64,000 nt of DNA from Janthinobacterium sp. PAMC25594 (GTDB taxonomy: Bacteria > Pseudomonadota > Gammaproteobacteria > Burkholderiales > Burkholderiaceae_D): contig NZ_CP080377.1 of NCBI RefSeq assembly GCF_019443505.1, positions 2,046,001 to 2,110,000 on the forward strand, read 5' to 3'. The notes under the pieces were generated by a model. It was not told the DNA's origin and did no database searches. It saw only the letters and a program-made list of their open reading frames with translations. The position numbers were made by a program, and so were the translations under genes. Below are positions 57,068 through 64,000 of this stretch, in pieces. Numbering within the stretch: position 1 is the first letter of the stretch; the number at the start of each line of letters is the position of its first letter.

Positions 57068-57790
57068 CTAGCGCTTGGGTTTGACGGCGAGATGCGGAAT
57101 GAAATACTCAGGCCGCAGTTTGCGGGTAATTTCCAGCATCGGCAGCACATGATCGAGATGGCTGCGCATGGCGGCGACGGCATGCTGCGGATTGCCCGAG
57201 GCCACAGCCTCGACCACGCCCGCGTGTTCGGCCATGACGTCGCTCATGCGCCCTTCCAATGGCAAAGTCAGCTGGCGATAGCGGTCCATCTGCGTTTTCG
57301 CCTGCAGGATCATGGGCCAGACGCCGGGATAGCCGGATAGCTCGGCCAGGGCCGCGTGAAAATTCTCATCGGTACGGTGAAATCCCCGGATGTCGTTGCG
57401 TTCGATACACTCGGCCTGGGCCGCCAGGATCGCGCGCAGACAGGCGATGCCTTCCGGCGTCGCCCTTTCGGTGGCCTTTTCGATGATGGCCGTTTCCAGG
57501 GCACAGCGCACAAGCATGGCTTCCTCCAGCGAGTCGAGCGGAATGCGCGCGACAAACGTACCCACGCGTGGCAGCACTTCGATCAGGCCCTCTTCGGCCA
57601 GGCGTTGTACTGCCTCATGGACGGGCGTGCGGCTGGTGCCCAGTTCATCGGCCAGATCCTTCTCGACAATGCGGGTGCCGGGCAGCATGCTCATGTCGAC
57701 GATACGCTGGCGCAGCAGTCCATAGATGCGGCGGGCGGCACTGACACCGGTTTCGCCATCGGCGAGCGTAAAAGGAGACGTCGAATTCAT
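57068..57790 (-). CDS. GntR-family (FadR subfamily) regulator of sugar-acid use
   Basis: 240 residues: N-terminal winged helix ([21 protein letters not shown]), C-terminal all-helical FCD domain with metal/ligand residues ([24 protein letters not shown]). ExuR/UxuR/KdgR-like role is inferred from the downstream neighbours (KDG kinase, polygalacturonase, hexuronate transporter). Confidence 0.85.
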   Translation of the reverse strand: MNSTSPFTLADGETGVSAARRIYGLLRQRIVDMSMLPGTRIVEKDLADELGTSRTPVHEAVQRLAEEGLIEVLPRVGTFVARIPLDSLEEAMLVRCALETAIIEKATERATPEGIACLRAILAAQAECIERNDIRGFHRTDENFHAALAELSGYPGVWPMILQAKTQMDRYRQLTLPLEGRMSDVMAEHAGVVEAVASGNPQHAVAAMRSHLDHVLPMLEITRKLRPEYFIPHLAVKPKR

Positions 57791-57857
57791 AGACTGAGTG
57801 TAGATACGGCAAAGTTAGGCAGGAAAAACAGTGTATTCGATGATACCGCGTCTGCGT

Positions 57858-58793
57858 TCATCCGGCAGGCATTTCCGTGCGTGCGATGATGGCGCCGCGC
57901 TGGCCAATGACTCGGGCGGCCAGGCGGTGTCCAGCACGCGCCGCCGCTACCGGCGGCTGGCCCGCCAGGCGTGCCGCCACATAGGCCGCGCCGAACGAGT
58001 CGCCGGCCGCCGTGGTGTCGACCACCTGCGCTACCGACTCGGCAGCCACTTCCTGCACCGTATCCTGGTAGCTGACGATGCACGGCTGGGCTCCCTGCTT
58101 GAGTACGATTTCAGCCACCCCCAGCGCGCGCGTGCGCGCCAGGACCTGGGCCACATCGGCCGGCCCATACAGGGCGTCTTCATCCTCGAGCGTCAGCAGC
58201 GCTAGGGAGGACAAGCTCAGCACGCGATGGTAGAGGGAAGCGGCGGCATCGGCGCTTTCCCACAGACGCGGGCGATAGTTATTATCGAAGATGATCTGGC
58301 CGCCTTGTGCATGACACTGCGCCAGGGTGGCCAGCAGTAGTTCGCGGTCTGCCGGCGCCAGGATGGCCAGGCTGATGCCGGACAGATAAACGTGGCGGGC
58401 ATTGGCAAGCTGCTGCAAGATGGCAGACGCCTTCGGCCCGCGCATCCAATGACGCGCGGCCGAATCGCTGCGCCAGTAATGAAACTTCCGTTCGCCGTGC
58501 GCATCCGTCTCGATCAGATACATTCCGGGCAGCTTGTCGCCCAGCCGCTGTACGTAGCGCGTATCGATGCCCTCTTCCTGCCAGCTGGCGCACATGTCGT
58601 CGGACAGGCCATCGACGCCAAGCGCCGTCACGTACGCCACCGCATGCCGGCGCGGATCAGCCAGGCGCGCCAGATACAACGCAGCATTCAGCGTATCGCC
58701 GCCAAAGCGGTAGGCCATGGCCTGCACCCCGGCCGCGCGCTGCAACTCGATCATGCATTCGCCGATGACGAAAACGGTTTGTTGTGCTTGCAT
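57858..58793 (-). CDS. kdgK: 2-keto-3-deoxygluconate kinase
   Basis: 311 residues from MQAQQTVFV. PfkB/ribokinase fold: N-terminal GECMIEL and FGGDTLNAALYLARL (substrate-binding), C-terminal DTTAAGDSFGAAYVA with the catalytic Asp and anion hole. KdgK phosphorylates KDG to KDPG in hexuronate and pectin breakdown. Neighbours agree. Confidence 0.88.
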   Translation of the reverse strand: MQAQQTVFVIGECMIELQRAAGVQAMAYRFGGDTLNAALYLARLADPRRHAVAYVTALGVDGLSDDMCASWQEEGIDTRYVQRLGDKLPGMYLIETDAHGERKFHYWRSDSAARHWMRGPKASAILQQLANARHVYLSGISLAILAPADRELLLATLAQCHAQGGQIIFDNNYRPRLWESADAAASLYHRVLSLSSLALLTLEDEDALYGPADVAQVLARTRALGVAEIVLKQGAQPCIVSYQDTVQEVAAESVAQVVDTTAAGDSFGAAYVAARLAGQPPVAAARAGHRLAARVIGQRGAIIARTEMPAG

Positions 58794-58895
58794 TGCGATA
58801 ATCTCCCAATTTTTCATCAATTCAAAGCGGCGCCGCGCCAGCCATCTTTCTGGATGCCAGCGCGGCGCGGTGCTACTCGAGCAGGTGCTGCAGGC

Positions 58896-61031
58896 TTATT
58901 TCTTGTCCCAGGTCGAGCCAAACAAGTTCGACTGGCCGATGGCAGGGAAATCAACGAATGCCTTACTGCAATCGACCACTTTATCGACGTCCACTGCCTG
59001 CGTGGCCGTGCCGCTGACCGTCACGCGTTCAGCGGCATTGGCGAAGATTGGCAGGTTGGTGCCCTTGATCGTCAGGTTTGCATCCGACGACGTCATCGTC
59101 GTGCCGTTCGGCGAATCCGTCACCACGTTATTCAACGACATCACTAGAGGATACTGCGGATTGTCGAAACCGCCCGTATTGGCCTTGAAGCCCTGCAGCT
59201 TGATGGCCGTATTGCCCAGGATCCGCACATTATCGAGGGTAATGTCATGGAAGTTCGGATATTGCGGACCAGCCGTCGGCAGCGCCTTGGTGCTGTAGTA
59301 GGTGGTAAACAGCAGCGCGTTCAAGGCATCGCGGATACAGATATTGCGGTAGTGGACATTGCTCACTTCGCCGCCGCGTGCGTAGTCCGACTTGATGCGC
59401 AAGCCTTCTTCCGAGTGCGTGAACGAATTGTCGTACACCTCGACGTTGGTCACGCCCGCATTCGTTTCACTGCCGACCGAAATGCCATGCCCCCAATAAA
59501 TGTGGTTATGCGCGATCACGATACCGTGCTTGCGGTCCGAACGCACATCGCGCTTGCCGTCGATGGCGAAAAGGCCAGATCCGGGCGGCGATGGATTTGC
59601 ACTACCTTTCAGGGCCACGTCATCGTCACCTGTGCTGACAAAATTGTAGGCAAAGACGAAGTTCTTCAGGTAGCCGTCAAACGACATGGCGCCCGTCGAC
59701 GTGGTCTTGCTGCCCGTGGCCAGCTTACCCGAGATGGCCTTGCCGGCAGCGCCCGGATCGAACGCATCGGTATTTTTAACGTTGTCCGCGTTATAGGTAT
59801 CGCCGTTGTACAGCGGGTTGCCGTTGCCGGCCGGATTGGCGAAGGCCGCAAGGGTCGGCGTTTGCACTTTTACGCCCCACACCGTCAAGCCATCGACGCC
59901 GCTCGGCACGACGTGGAAGTTGGCGCTGTTATTGAGCGAGATGCGGTACAGGGTCAGGTTTTTCGCGTAGTTGAACACCATCATGCGGAAGTTCGACTGC
60001 GAACCCGTGCCAGTCACGCCGTTCTGCACCATGTTGCCCAGGAAGGCCAGGTCCCACCAGCTCATGTTGCGTGCCGACGATTTCGAGTCCACGACGGTGC
60101 CGCCGTTATCGCACGACACGCCGTCAAGAGCCTGCTTTCCCGTGGCATACATGGCGTAAGTGTTCGAGCAGGTCATGTCGACCTTCATCAACGGATACAA
60201 CTTGTTGGTGGTGATGATTTCCGCATACGCGCGGCTGTCGATCGAGCCATCGCCCATGACTGCCGAGTTGACCAGATTGTTACCGTTGATCAGCGCCGAG
60301 CAGTTGCCCGAGCTGCCGGCCTTGGTCGAGCTGACAGCCGTGTTGCCACAGTACGGACCGGCCGGATTCGGCGAATACGTGGTCACGTCGCGCGAGGCGT
60401 ACAGGGTCACTCCCTTGTCGATCCACAGGGTCACGCCCGATGGCAGGGTTAACGGACCGCTGATGAAGCCATCACCCACGCCCGAGCCGTTGACAACCAG
60501 GCGCACGGCGAACTTGCTGCCGCGGTATTCCGGTTTGGCCAGTTCCTCACCCGTGACGCCGGCGATATTCACGTTCTTGACGTTGGCGGTCTTTTGCGCG
60601 GCCGTGGCGGCGGCGTCCGCGGCGGCGATCTTCGCGCCCACCTCGGCATCGACCGCGGCACCACAAGCATCCAGTGCAGCCTGAATGCGGGCCTGATCGG
60701 GATTGGCGGTGGCCGTGGTGACGGCGACGCCCACACCCGCTTTCGACGGATCGGCCTCCGGCGGCAGCGAGCCGTCCGGACGGCGCACCAGGTTCGGCGA
60801 TGCTTCGAGCGTGGCGCACACTTGCGTGTCTTTCGGCAGGGTCGGTTCGGCCGGCAGGTCCGGATCGAACGCCGTGGTGCCGACCTGGAACACGCTGCCC
60901 GGGCTATAGCTGGTAGCGTTTTCGCCTTTGGTGTCGCCACCGCCGCCACAAGCGGCCAGCATGACGGCCAGCGGCAGGGCGACGCATGCCTGCGTCCAGC
61001 CTGTGTTGAGTTGTTTGATACCTGACTTCAT
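58896..61031 (-). CDS. GH28 polygalacturonase-like lipoprotein
   Basis: 711 residues from MKSGIKQLN (GGAGA upstream). Signal peptide with lipobox MLAACGGGG, so anchored in the outer membrane. Right-handed beta-helix with all GH28 catalytic signatures: KNTDAFD (NTD), STGDDDVAL (DD), YWGHGISVG (GHG) and LRIKSD (RIK). Longer than simple polygalacturonases (about 400 residues), with an Ala-rich region near 125-160. Cleaves pectic galacturonan or a related chain outside the cell. Confidence 0.9.
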   Translation of the reverse strand: MKSGIKQLNTGWTQACVALPLAVMLAACGGGGDTKGENATSYSPGSVFQVGTTAFDPDLPAEPTLPKDTQVCATLEASPNLVRRPDGSLPPEADPSKAGVGVAVTTATANPDQARIQAALDACGAAVDAEVGAKIAAADAAATAAQKTANVKNVNIAGVTGEELAKPEYRGSKFAVRLVVNGSGVGDGFISGPLTLPSGVTLWIDKGVTLYASRDVTTYSPNPAGPYCGNTAVSSTKAGSSGNCSALINGNNLVNSAVMGDGSIDSRAYAEIITTNKLYPLMKVDMTCSNTYAMYATGKQALDGVSCDNGGTVVDSKSSARNMSWWDLAFLGNMVQNGVTGTGSQSNFRMMVFNYAKNLTLYRISLNNSANFHVVPSGVDGLTVWGVKVQTPTLAAFANPAGNGNPLYNGDTYNADNVKNTDAFDPGAAGKAISGKLATGSKTTSTGAMSFDGYLKNFVFAYNFVSTGDDDVALKGSANPSPPGSGLFAIDGKRDVRSDRKHGIVIAHNHIYWGHGISVGSETNAGVTNVEVYDNSFTHSEEGLRIKSDYARGGEVSNVHYRNICIRDALNALLFTTYYSTKALPTAGPQYPNFHDITLDNVRILGNTAIKLQGFKANTGGFDNPQYPLVMSLNNVVTDSPNGTTMTSSDANLTIKGTNLPIFANAAERVTVSGTATQAVDVDKVVDCSKAFVDFPAIGQSNLFGSTWDKK

Positions 61032-61073
61032 GAATGTATCTCCTGATGGAAGCGCGCTCTGAGGCGCGCTGTA

Positions 61074-61097
61074 TGCCGGCTTGCGCCGGCTTCTTTT
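61074..61097 (+). terminator. Hairpin between porin and polygalacturonase genes
   Basis: GCCGGCTT G CGCCGGC-type stem followed by TTCTTTTTG on the plus strand, with a second GC stem at 61050-61069. Both flanking genes are on the minus strand, so it may act as an mRNA-stabilising or attenuating hairpin. Confidence 0.45.
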
Positions 61098-61109
61098 TGA
61101 AAACAAGGT

Positions 61110-62381
61110 TTAAAAGCGGGCGATCAGGCCGATGCCGAAGGCGCGTGGCGAATTCCCGGGCGCCAGGAAGGCATCGTCCGTACCCGCCTTGTTGCTGTGC
61201 AGCGGCGACTGGCCCAAGTTGACGTTTTGCTGCGACTTGTTGTTGATGCGCGTGAAGTACACATAGGGCATGAACTGTTCGTCGATCTTGTAGGTCGCGC
61301 CCAGCGATACTTGCGTGGCGCCGAAGTCGTCGGGGCGGCCAAAGGTGGTGTTGTCGAGCTTGCCCAGCTTGCCGGCGGCCAGCATCACCGTGGTGTCGTA
61401 GCCCACTTCCTGCGTGAGCGACGCCATTACCGAGCGCTGCTTCATGCTGCCCGTTTGCAGGGCCGTGTAGATATTGCCCGGCGTCGGCAGCGACTGCAGC
61501 GCGTAGCCGTAGCTGCCCGACTCAAAGCCCAGGCCGACCGAGGTTTTGGTCGGGAATTTGTAGGTCGCCAGCACCTTGTAGAACGAGGTGCTCACGCCGC
61601 TCACCGAGGTATTGCGCATGCCGAAACCCTTCGACAGGTTTTCCACGTCCACGCCCGTGTTTTGCTGGCGGTCGTAGCCGGCGCCAATCGAGAACGCGCC
61701 GATGCTATATTTGGCGGCCAGCGAATAGCGCGCGCGGTCGTCGCCGGTATCGCGTACTTCATCGAAGCCGTAGGAAGCACCGGCCTGGAAACCGTTCCAT
61801 TGCGGCGTCAGGTAGTGCGCCGAATTCTTGTAACGCGCTTCGCCGCGGCCGAACAGGCTGTCGGCATTGCCGCTCAGCTGAGCCGAGGTGTTGTTCCACA
61901 CGTCCAGACCCTGCACCGTCAGACCCAGGTTGCCGCCCAGCGCGCCGCCCGAACCGACCAGGCTGCGGTAGACGGAATCGTTATTGCCGATCACGAAGCG
62001 GCCGAAGCGCTTGCTCTCGATACCGACGAAGGTATTGCGCGATTCGATGGTCGACGATTTACCCTGGCCATTGATGCCGCCTTCGTCAAAGTTGTTCAGG
62101 CTGCCTTCGATCTGCCACAGGCCGCGCACGTCGCCCTTGATGCCGATCGAGCCGGCAAAGCCGATGCGCGAATTGCCGTCCGAGACGCGGCCACGGCTGC
62201 CGTAGGGAGTGGGGCCGCCTTCGGCTTTCACCGATTCGATCTCGCCGTTCAGGAAACCGTAGATGCGGGTTTCGACATGGCGATTTTCCAGGATGCCCTC
62301 AGCCAGCGCGCTGCCGGACAAGGCCGCCAGGATCGCCGCCGCCAGGACTCGGCGGGTGCAACGGTTGTTCAGTGGTGTCAT
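61110..62381 (-). CDS. Outer-membrane general porin (Burkholderiales type)
   Basis: 423 residues with signal peptide ending GSALA, 16-strand barrel features (RIYGFLNGEIESV, RFGRFVIGNNDSVYRSL) and terminal Phe (FGIGLIARF). Gram-negative porin 4 family (OmpC-like). Lies between the polygalacturonase and hexuronate transporter genes and likely admits oligogalacturonides. Confidence 0.9.
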   Translation of the reverse strand: MTPLNNRCTRRVLAAAILAALSGSALAEGILENRHVETRIYGFLNGEIESVKAEGGPTPYGSRGRVSDGNSRIGFAGSIGIKGDVRGLWQIEGSLNNFDEGGINGQGKSSTIESRNTFVGIESKRFGRFVIGNNDSVYRSLVGSGGALGGNLGLTVQGLDVWNNTSAQLSGNADSLFGRGEARYKNSAHYLTPQWNGFQAGASYGFDEVRDTGDDRARYSLAAKYSIGAFSIGAGYDRQQNTGVDVENLSKGFGMRNTSVSGVSTSFYKVLATYKFPTKTSVGLGFESGSYGYALQSLPTPGNIYTALQTGSMKQRSVMASLTQEVGYDTTVMLAAGKLGKLDNTTFGRPDDFGATQVSLGATYKIDEQFMPYVYFTRINNKSQQNVNLGQSPLHSNKAGTDDAFLAPGNSPRAFGIGLIARF

Positions 62382-62499
62382 GTGCTTCTCCTCTTCTCGC
62401 GCCTTGATTGGCGCATATGTATAAACATCAAAAAAAAACAGCTCCCCGCCGCACCGCGTGGTGCAGAAAACAGCGGGGGGAAACAGGGAGTGCCGGTCG

Positions 62500-63795
62500 T
62501 CAGGTGCTGAAGGCTGGTTTACCCAGCGATACGGCTGGCGCCATCTTTTCGCGTATCAGCATGCACACCACGACGGCGGCCACCAGATCGAATATGGCCA
62601 GCAGCATGAACAGGGGGCTGTAGCCGACCAGGGTCACCAGCACGCCGAACACCAGCGTGAAAATGGTGGCGCCCAGGTAGCCGGACATGCCGGCCAGTCC
62701 TGTAGCGGTGGCCACTTCGTTCTTGCCGAAAACGTCGGAGGTGATCGAGTACAGCGCGCCCGATAAAGTCTGGTGAGCGAAGCCACCCACGCACAGCAGG
62801 GCGATGGCCGCATACGGACTGGCCACCAGGCCGATACAGGCTGGGCCGATCATGCAGACGGCACCGACGATGACCACTAGCTTGCGCGAGGTGAACAGCG
62901 ATACCTTCCAGTATTTGTGGAACCACGGGCTCAGGTAGCCGCCCAACACGCAGCCGATGTCGGCGGCCAAGAACGGCAGCCAGGCGAACATGGCGATTTC
63001 CTTGATGTTCATGTGGCGCTCGGTGGCCATGTACAAAGGGATCCAGGCATTGAAAGTTTGCCAGGCCGGCTCCGACAGGAAGCGTGGGATGGCGATGGCC
63101 CAGAAATTACGGCTGCGCACGATCTGGTGCCAGCGCGCCTTCGGCGCCACCCCGTTGCCAGACGCGTCGCTCTGCTCCTGGCCTTCCAGGATGAAGTCGC
63201 GCTCCTTGTCGGTCAACAGCTTCTGGTCGCGCGGATGCTTGTAGAAGGCCAGCCACAGTCCCGTCCAGACGATGCCGATGGCGCCGACGATAACGAAGGA
63301 CATCTGCCAGCTGCCGTGCAGGATGGTCCACACCACCAGCGGCGGTGCGCAGAGGGCGCCGATCGAGGACCCGATATTGAACCAGCCAATGGCGATCGAG
63401 CGCTCCTTGGCCGGGAACCACTCGGTGGTAGCCTTCACGCCAGCGGGAATGCCAGCCGCCTCGGTCAGGCCCAGCATGCCGCGGAACAGCGCCATGCTTT
63501 GCCAGCCCGTGGCCATCGCCGCACAGGCGCAGGCCACCGACCAGGCCAGCGCAAAGACTGCGAAGCCAAGCTTGGTGCCGATGGCGTCGATCACATAGCC
63601 GGCGATGGGCTGCATCAGCGCATAGCAGACCTGCCACGCCACCACGATGTACGAATACTCCTGCGTGGTGATATTGAGTTCACTCATCATCGTTGGCGCC
63701 GCCACCGACAAGGTATTGCGTGCCAGGTAATTGACGATCAGTCCGGCCGTGACCAGACCGACCATCCACCAGCGCATGCCGCGTATTTTAGTCAT
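62500..63795 (-). CDS. MFS hexuronate transporter (ACS family, ExuT-like)
   Basis: 431 residues from MTKIRGMRW, 12 transmembrane segments. ACS-family features: NYLARNTLSVAAP in TM1, GYVIDAIGTKLGF in loop 2-3, GLTEAAGIPAG in TM4. Imports galacturonate or a related sugar acid for the KDG pathway. First complete gene of the set; a 3' end of another gene lies 145 bp upstream. Confidence 0.88.
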   Translation of the reverse strand: MTKIRGMRWWMVGLVTAGLIVNYLARNTLSVAAPTMMSELNITTQEYSYIVVAWQVCYALMQPIAGYVIDAIGTKLGFAVFALAWSVACACAAMATGWQSMALFRGMLGLTEAAGIPAGVKATTEWFPAKERSIAIGWFNIGSSIGALCAPPLVVWTILHGSWQMSFVIVGAIGIVWTGLWLAFYKHPRDQKLLTDKERDFILEGQEQSDASGNGVAPKARWHQIVRSRNFWAIAIPRFLSEPAWQTFNAWIPLYMATERHMNIKEIAMFAWLPFLAADIGCVLGGYLSPWFHKYWKVSLFTSRKLVVIVGAVCMIGPACIGLVASPYAAIALLCVGGFAHQTLSGALYSITSDVFGKNEVATATGLAGMSGYLGATIFTLVFGVLVTLVGYSPLFMLLAIFDLVAAVVVCMLIREKMAPAVSLGKPAFST

Positions 63796-63818
63796 GTTGT
63801 CTCCCTCTATCCATCCAA

Positions 63819-63838
63819 GGCGGCGCCGTTGCGCCGCC
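63819..63838. terminator. GC hairpin upstream of the hexuronate transporter gene
   Basis: GGCGGCGC / GCGCCGCC with a 4-base loop, between the upstream partial gene and the transporter start. Confidence 0.45.
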
Positions 63839-63940
63839 ACTTTTTGGGCCGTTCAGCCCTCCTGGGGAAGTGCCTTCGGCCTCGGTTTTTATGGGTGCTG
63901 CTGTGTTGCGGTATTGCTGTTGCGGTCCAGTTTTTCTGTT

Positions 63941-64000
63941 TTACAGTGCCTGCAAGGCGCCGCGCATACCCTGCGACGCGATATCTTGCAAGGCCGTGGC
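63941..64000 (-). CDS. 3' end of an upstream gene, cut by the window
   Basis: The last 19 codons (LQDIASQGMRGALQAL, stop) are visible. The pattern fits the C-terminus of a mannitol-dehydrogenase-type hexuronate reductase (UxaB-like), which would suit the pathway, but the fragment is too short to be sure. Confidence 0.35.
   Translation of the reverse strand, partial: ATALQDIASQGMRGALQAL

Noticed and set aside
59247..60452. 401-codon open frame antisense to the polygalacturonase
   Set aside because: Shadow of the GH28 gene, whose catalytic motifs are unmistakable.
61197..62510. 437-codon open frame antisense to the porin
   Set aside because: Codon-bias shadow; no recognisable protein.
1..64000. 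CRISPR arrays
   Set aside because: No set of regularly spaced repeats with unique spacers was seen; the tandem repeats at 20519 and 38972 have no spacers.

Overview
The window looks like the chromosome of a GC-rich betaproteobacterium of the Burkholderiales, most likely Oxalobacteraceae (Janthinobacterium/Massilia/Duganella type). This rests on the style of the housekeeping genes, a Burkholderiales-type porin, a CzcCBA efflux operon and many RND/TonB systems; it is an inference without any marker gene. The first 21 kb and several later stretches are mosaic, mobile and partly decayed DNA.

The main discovery is at 8.6-16.9 kb on the minus strand: a cyclodipeptide synthase followed by two 2-oxoglutarate/Fe(II) oxygenases, a cytochrome P450, three more 2OG/Fe(II) oxygenases and an MFS exporter. 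The content (one CDPS, five dioxygenases, one P450, one MFS) and order match the bicyclomycin pathway bcmA-B-C-D-E-F-G-T, which makes a Rho-inhibiting antibiotic. All eight genes are full length with catalytic motifs kept, several share 4-bp ATGA overlaps, and a perfect 8-bp inverted repeat lies upstream of bcmA. An AT-rich PAS/LuxR-type regulator (18.5 kb) is nearby.

The cluster sits in a probable genomic island. A 22-bp sequence equal to the 3' end of a tRNA-Ser-type gene occurs at 151-172 and 20777-20798 in the same orientation, each followed by about 220 bp of similar sequence. Inside the island are an IS481-type transposase split by a 5.8-kb Tn7/Tn5053-like transposon (1664-7486, 6-bp target duplication, about 175-bp complex inverted ends, AAA ATPase, DDE transposase with a nonsense codon, serine resolvase, sensor-kinase cargo), and remnants of a DSD1-type PLP enzyme, sfsA and other insertion sequences. 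No integrase was found.

21.6-32 kb: a secreted DUF3761 protein, then an RND pump (adaptor, permease) with a CusRS-like two-component pair, a TonB receptor and a periplasmic acid phosphatase. 32-33.1 kb is scar tissue (istA, IS66 and pcnB pieces). 33-39.4 kb: DUF4337 protein, two glycine-zipper proteins, PepSY protein, PAP2 phosphatase, COG4705 membrane protein and a two-component pair, followed by a (CTAGA)6(CGTGA)6 repeat and a decayed kinase fragment. 39.7-45.6 kb: a small lipoprotein and a CzcCBA-like metal efflux operon. 45.9-52.4 kb: an orphan Tdi1-like immunity gene, a stray copy of part of the RND adaptor gene, a Fur-box-preceded siderophore receptor, a broken type I secretion ABC gene, an intact IS481 copy and a broken IS21 copy. 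52.4-54 kb: a diguanylate cyclase split at a run of ten G. 54.5-55.4 kb: a P2-like prophage scrap joined to a chemoreceptor gene. 57-64 kb: a pectin/galacturonate uptake set (GntR regulator, 2-keto-3-deoxygluconate kinase, GH28 polygalacturonase lipoprotein, porin, hexuronate MFS transporter).
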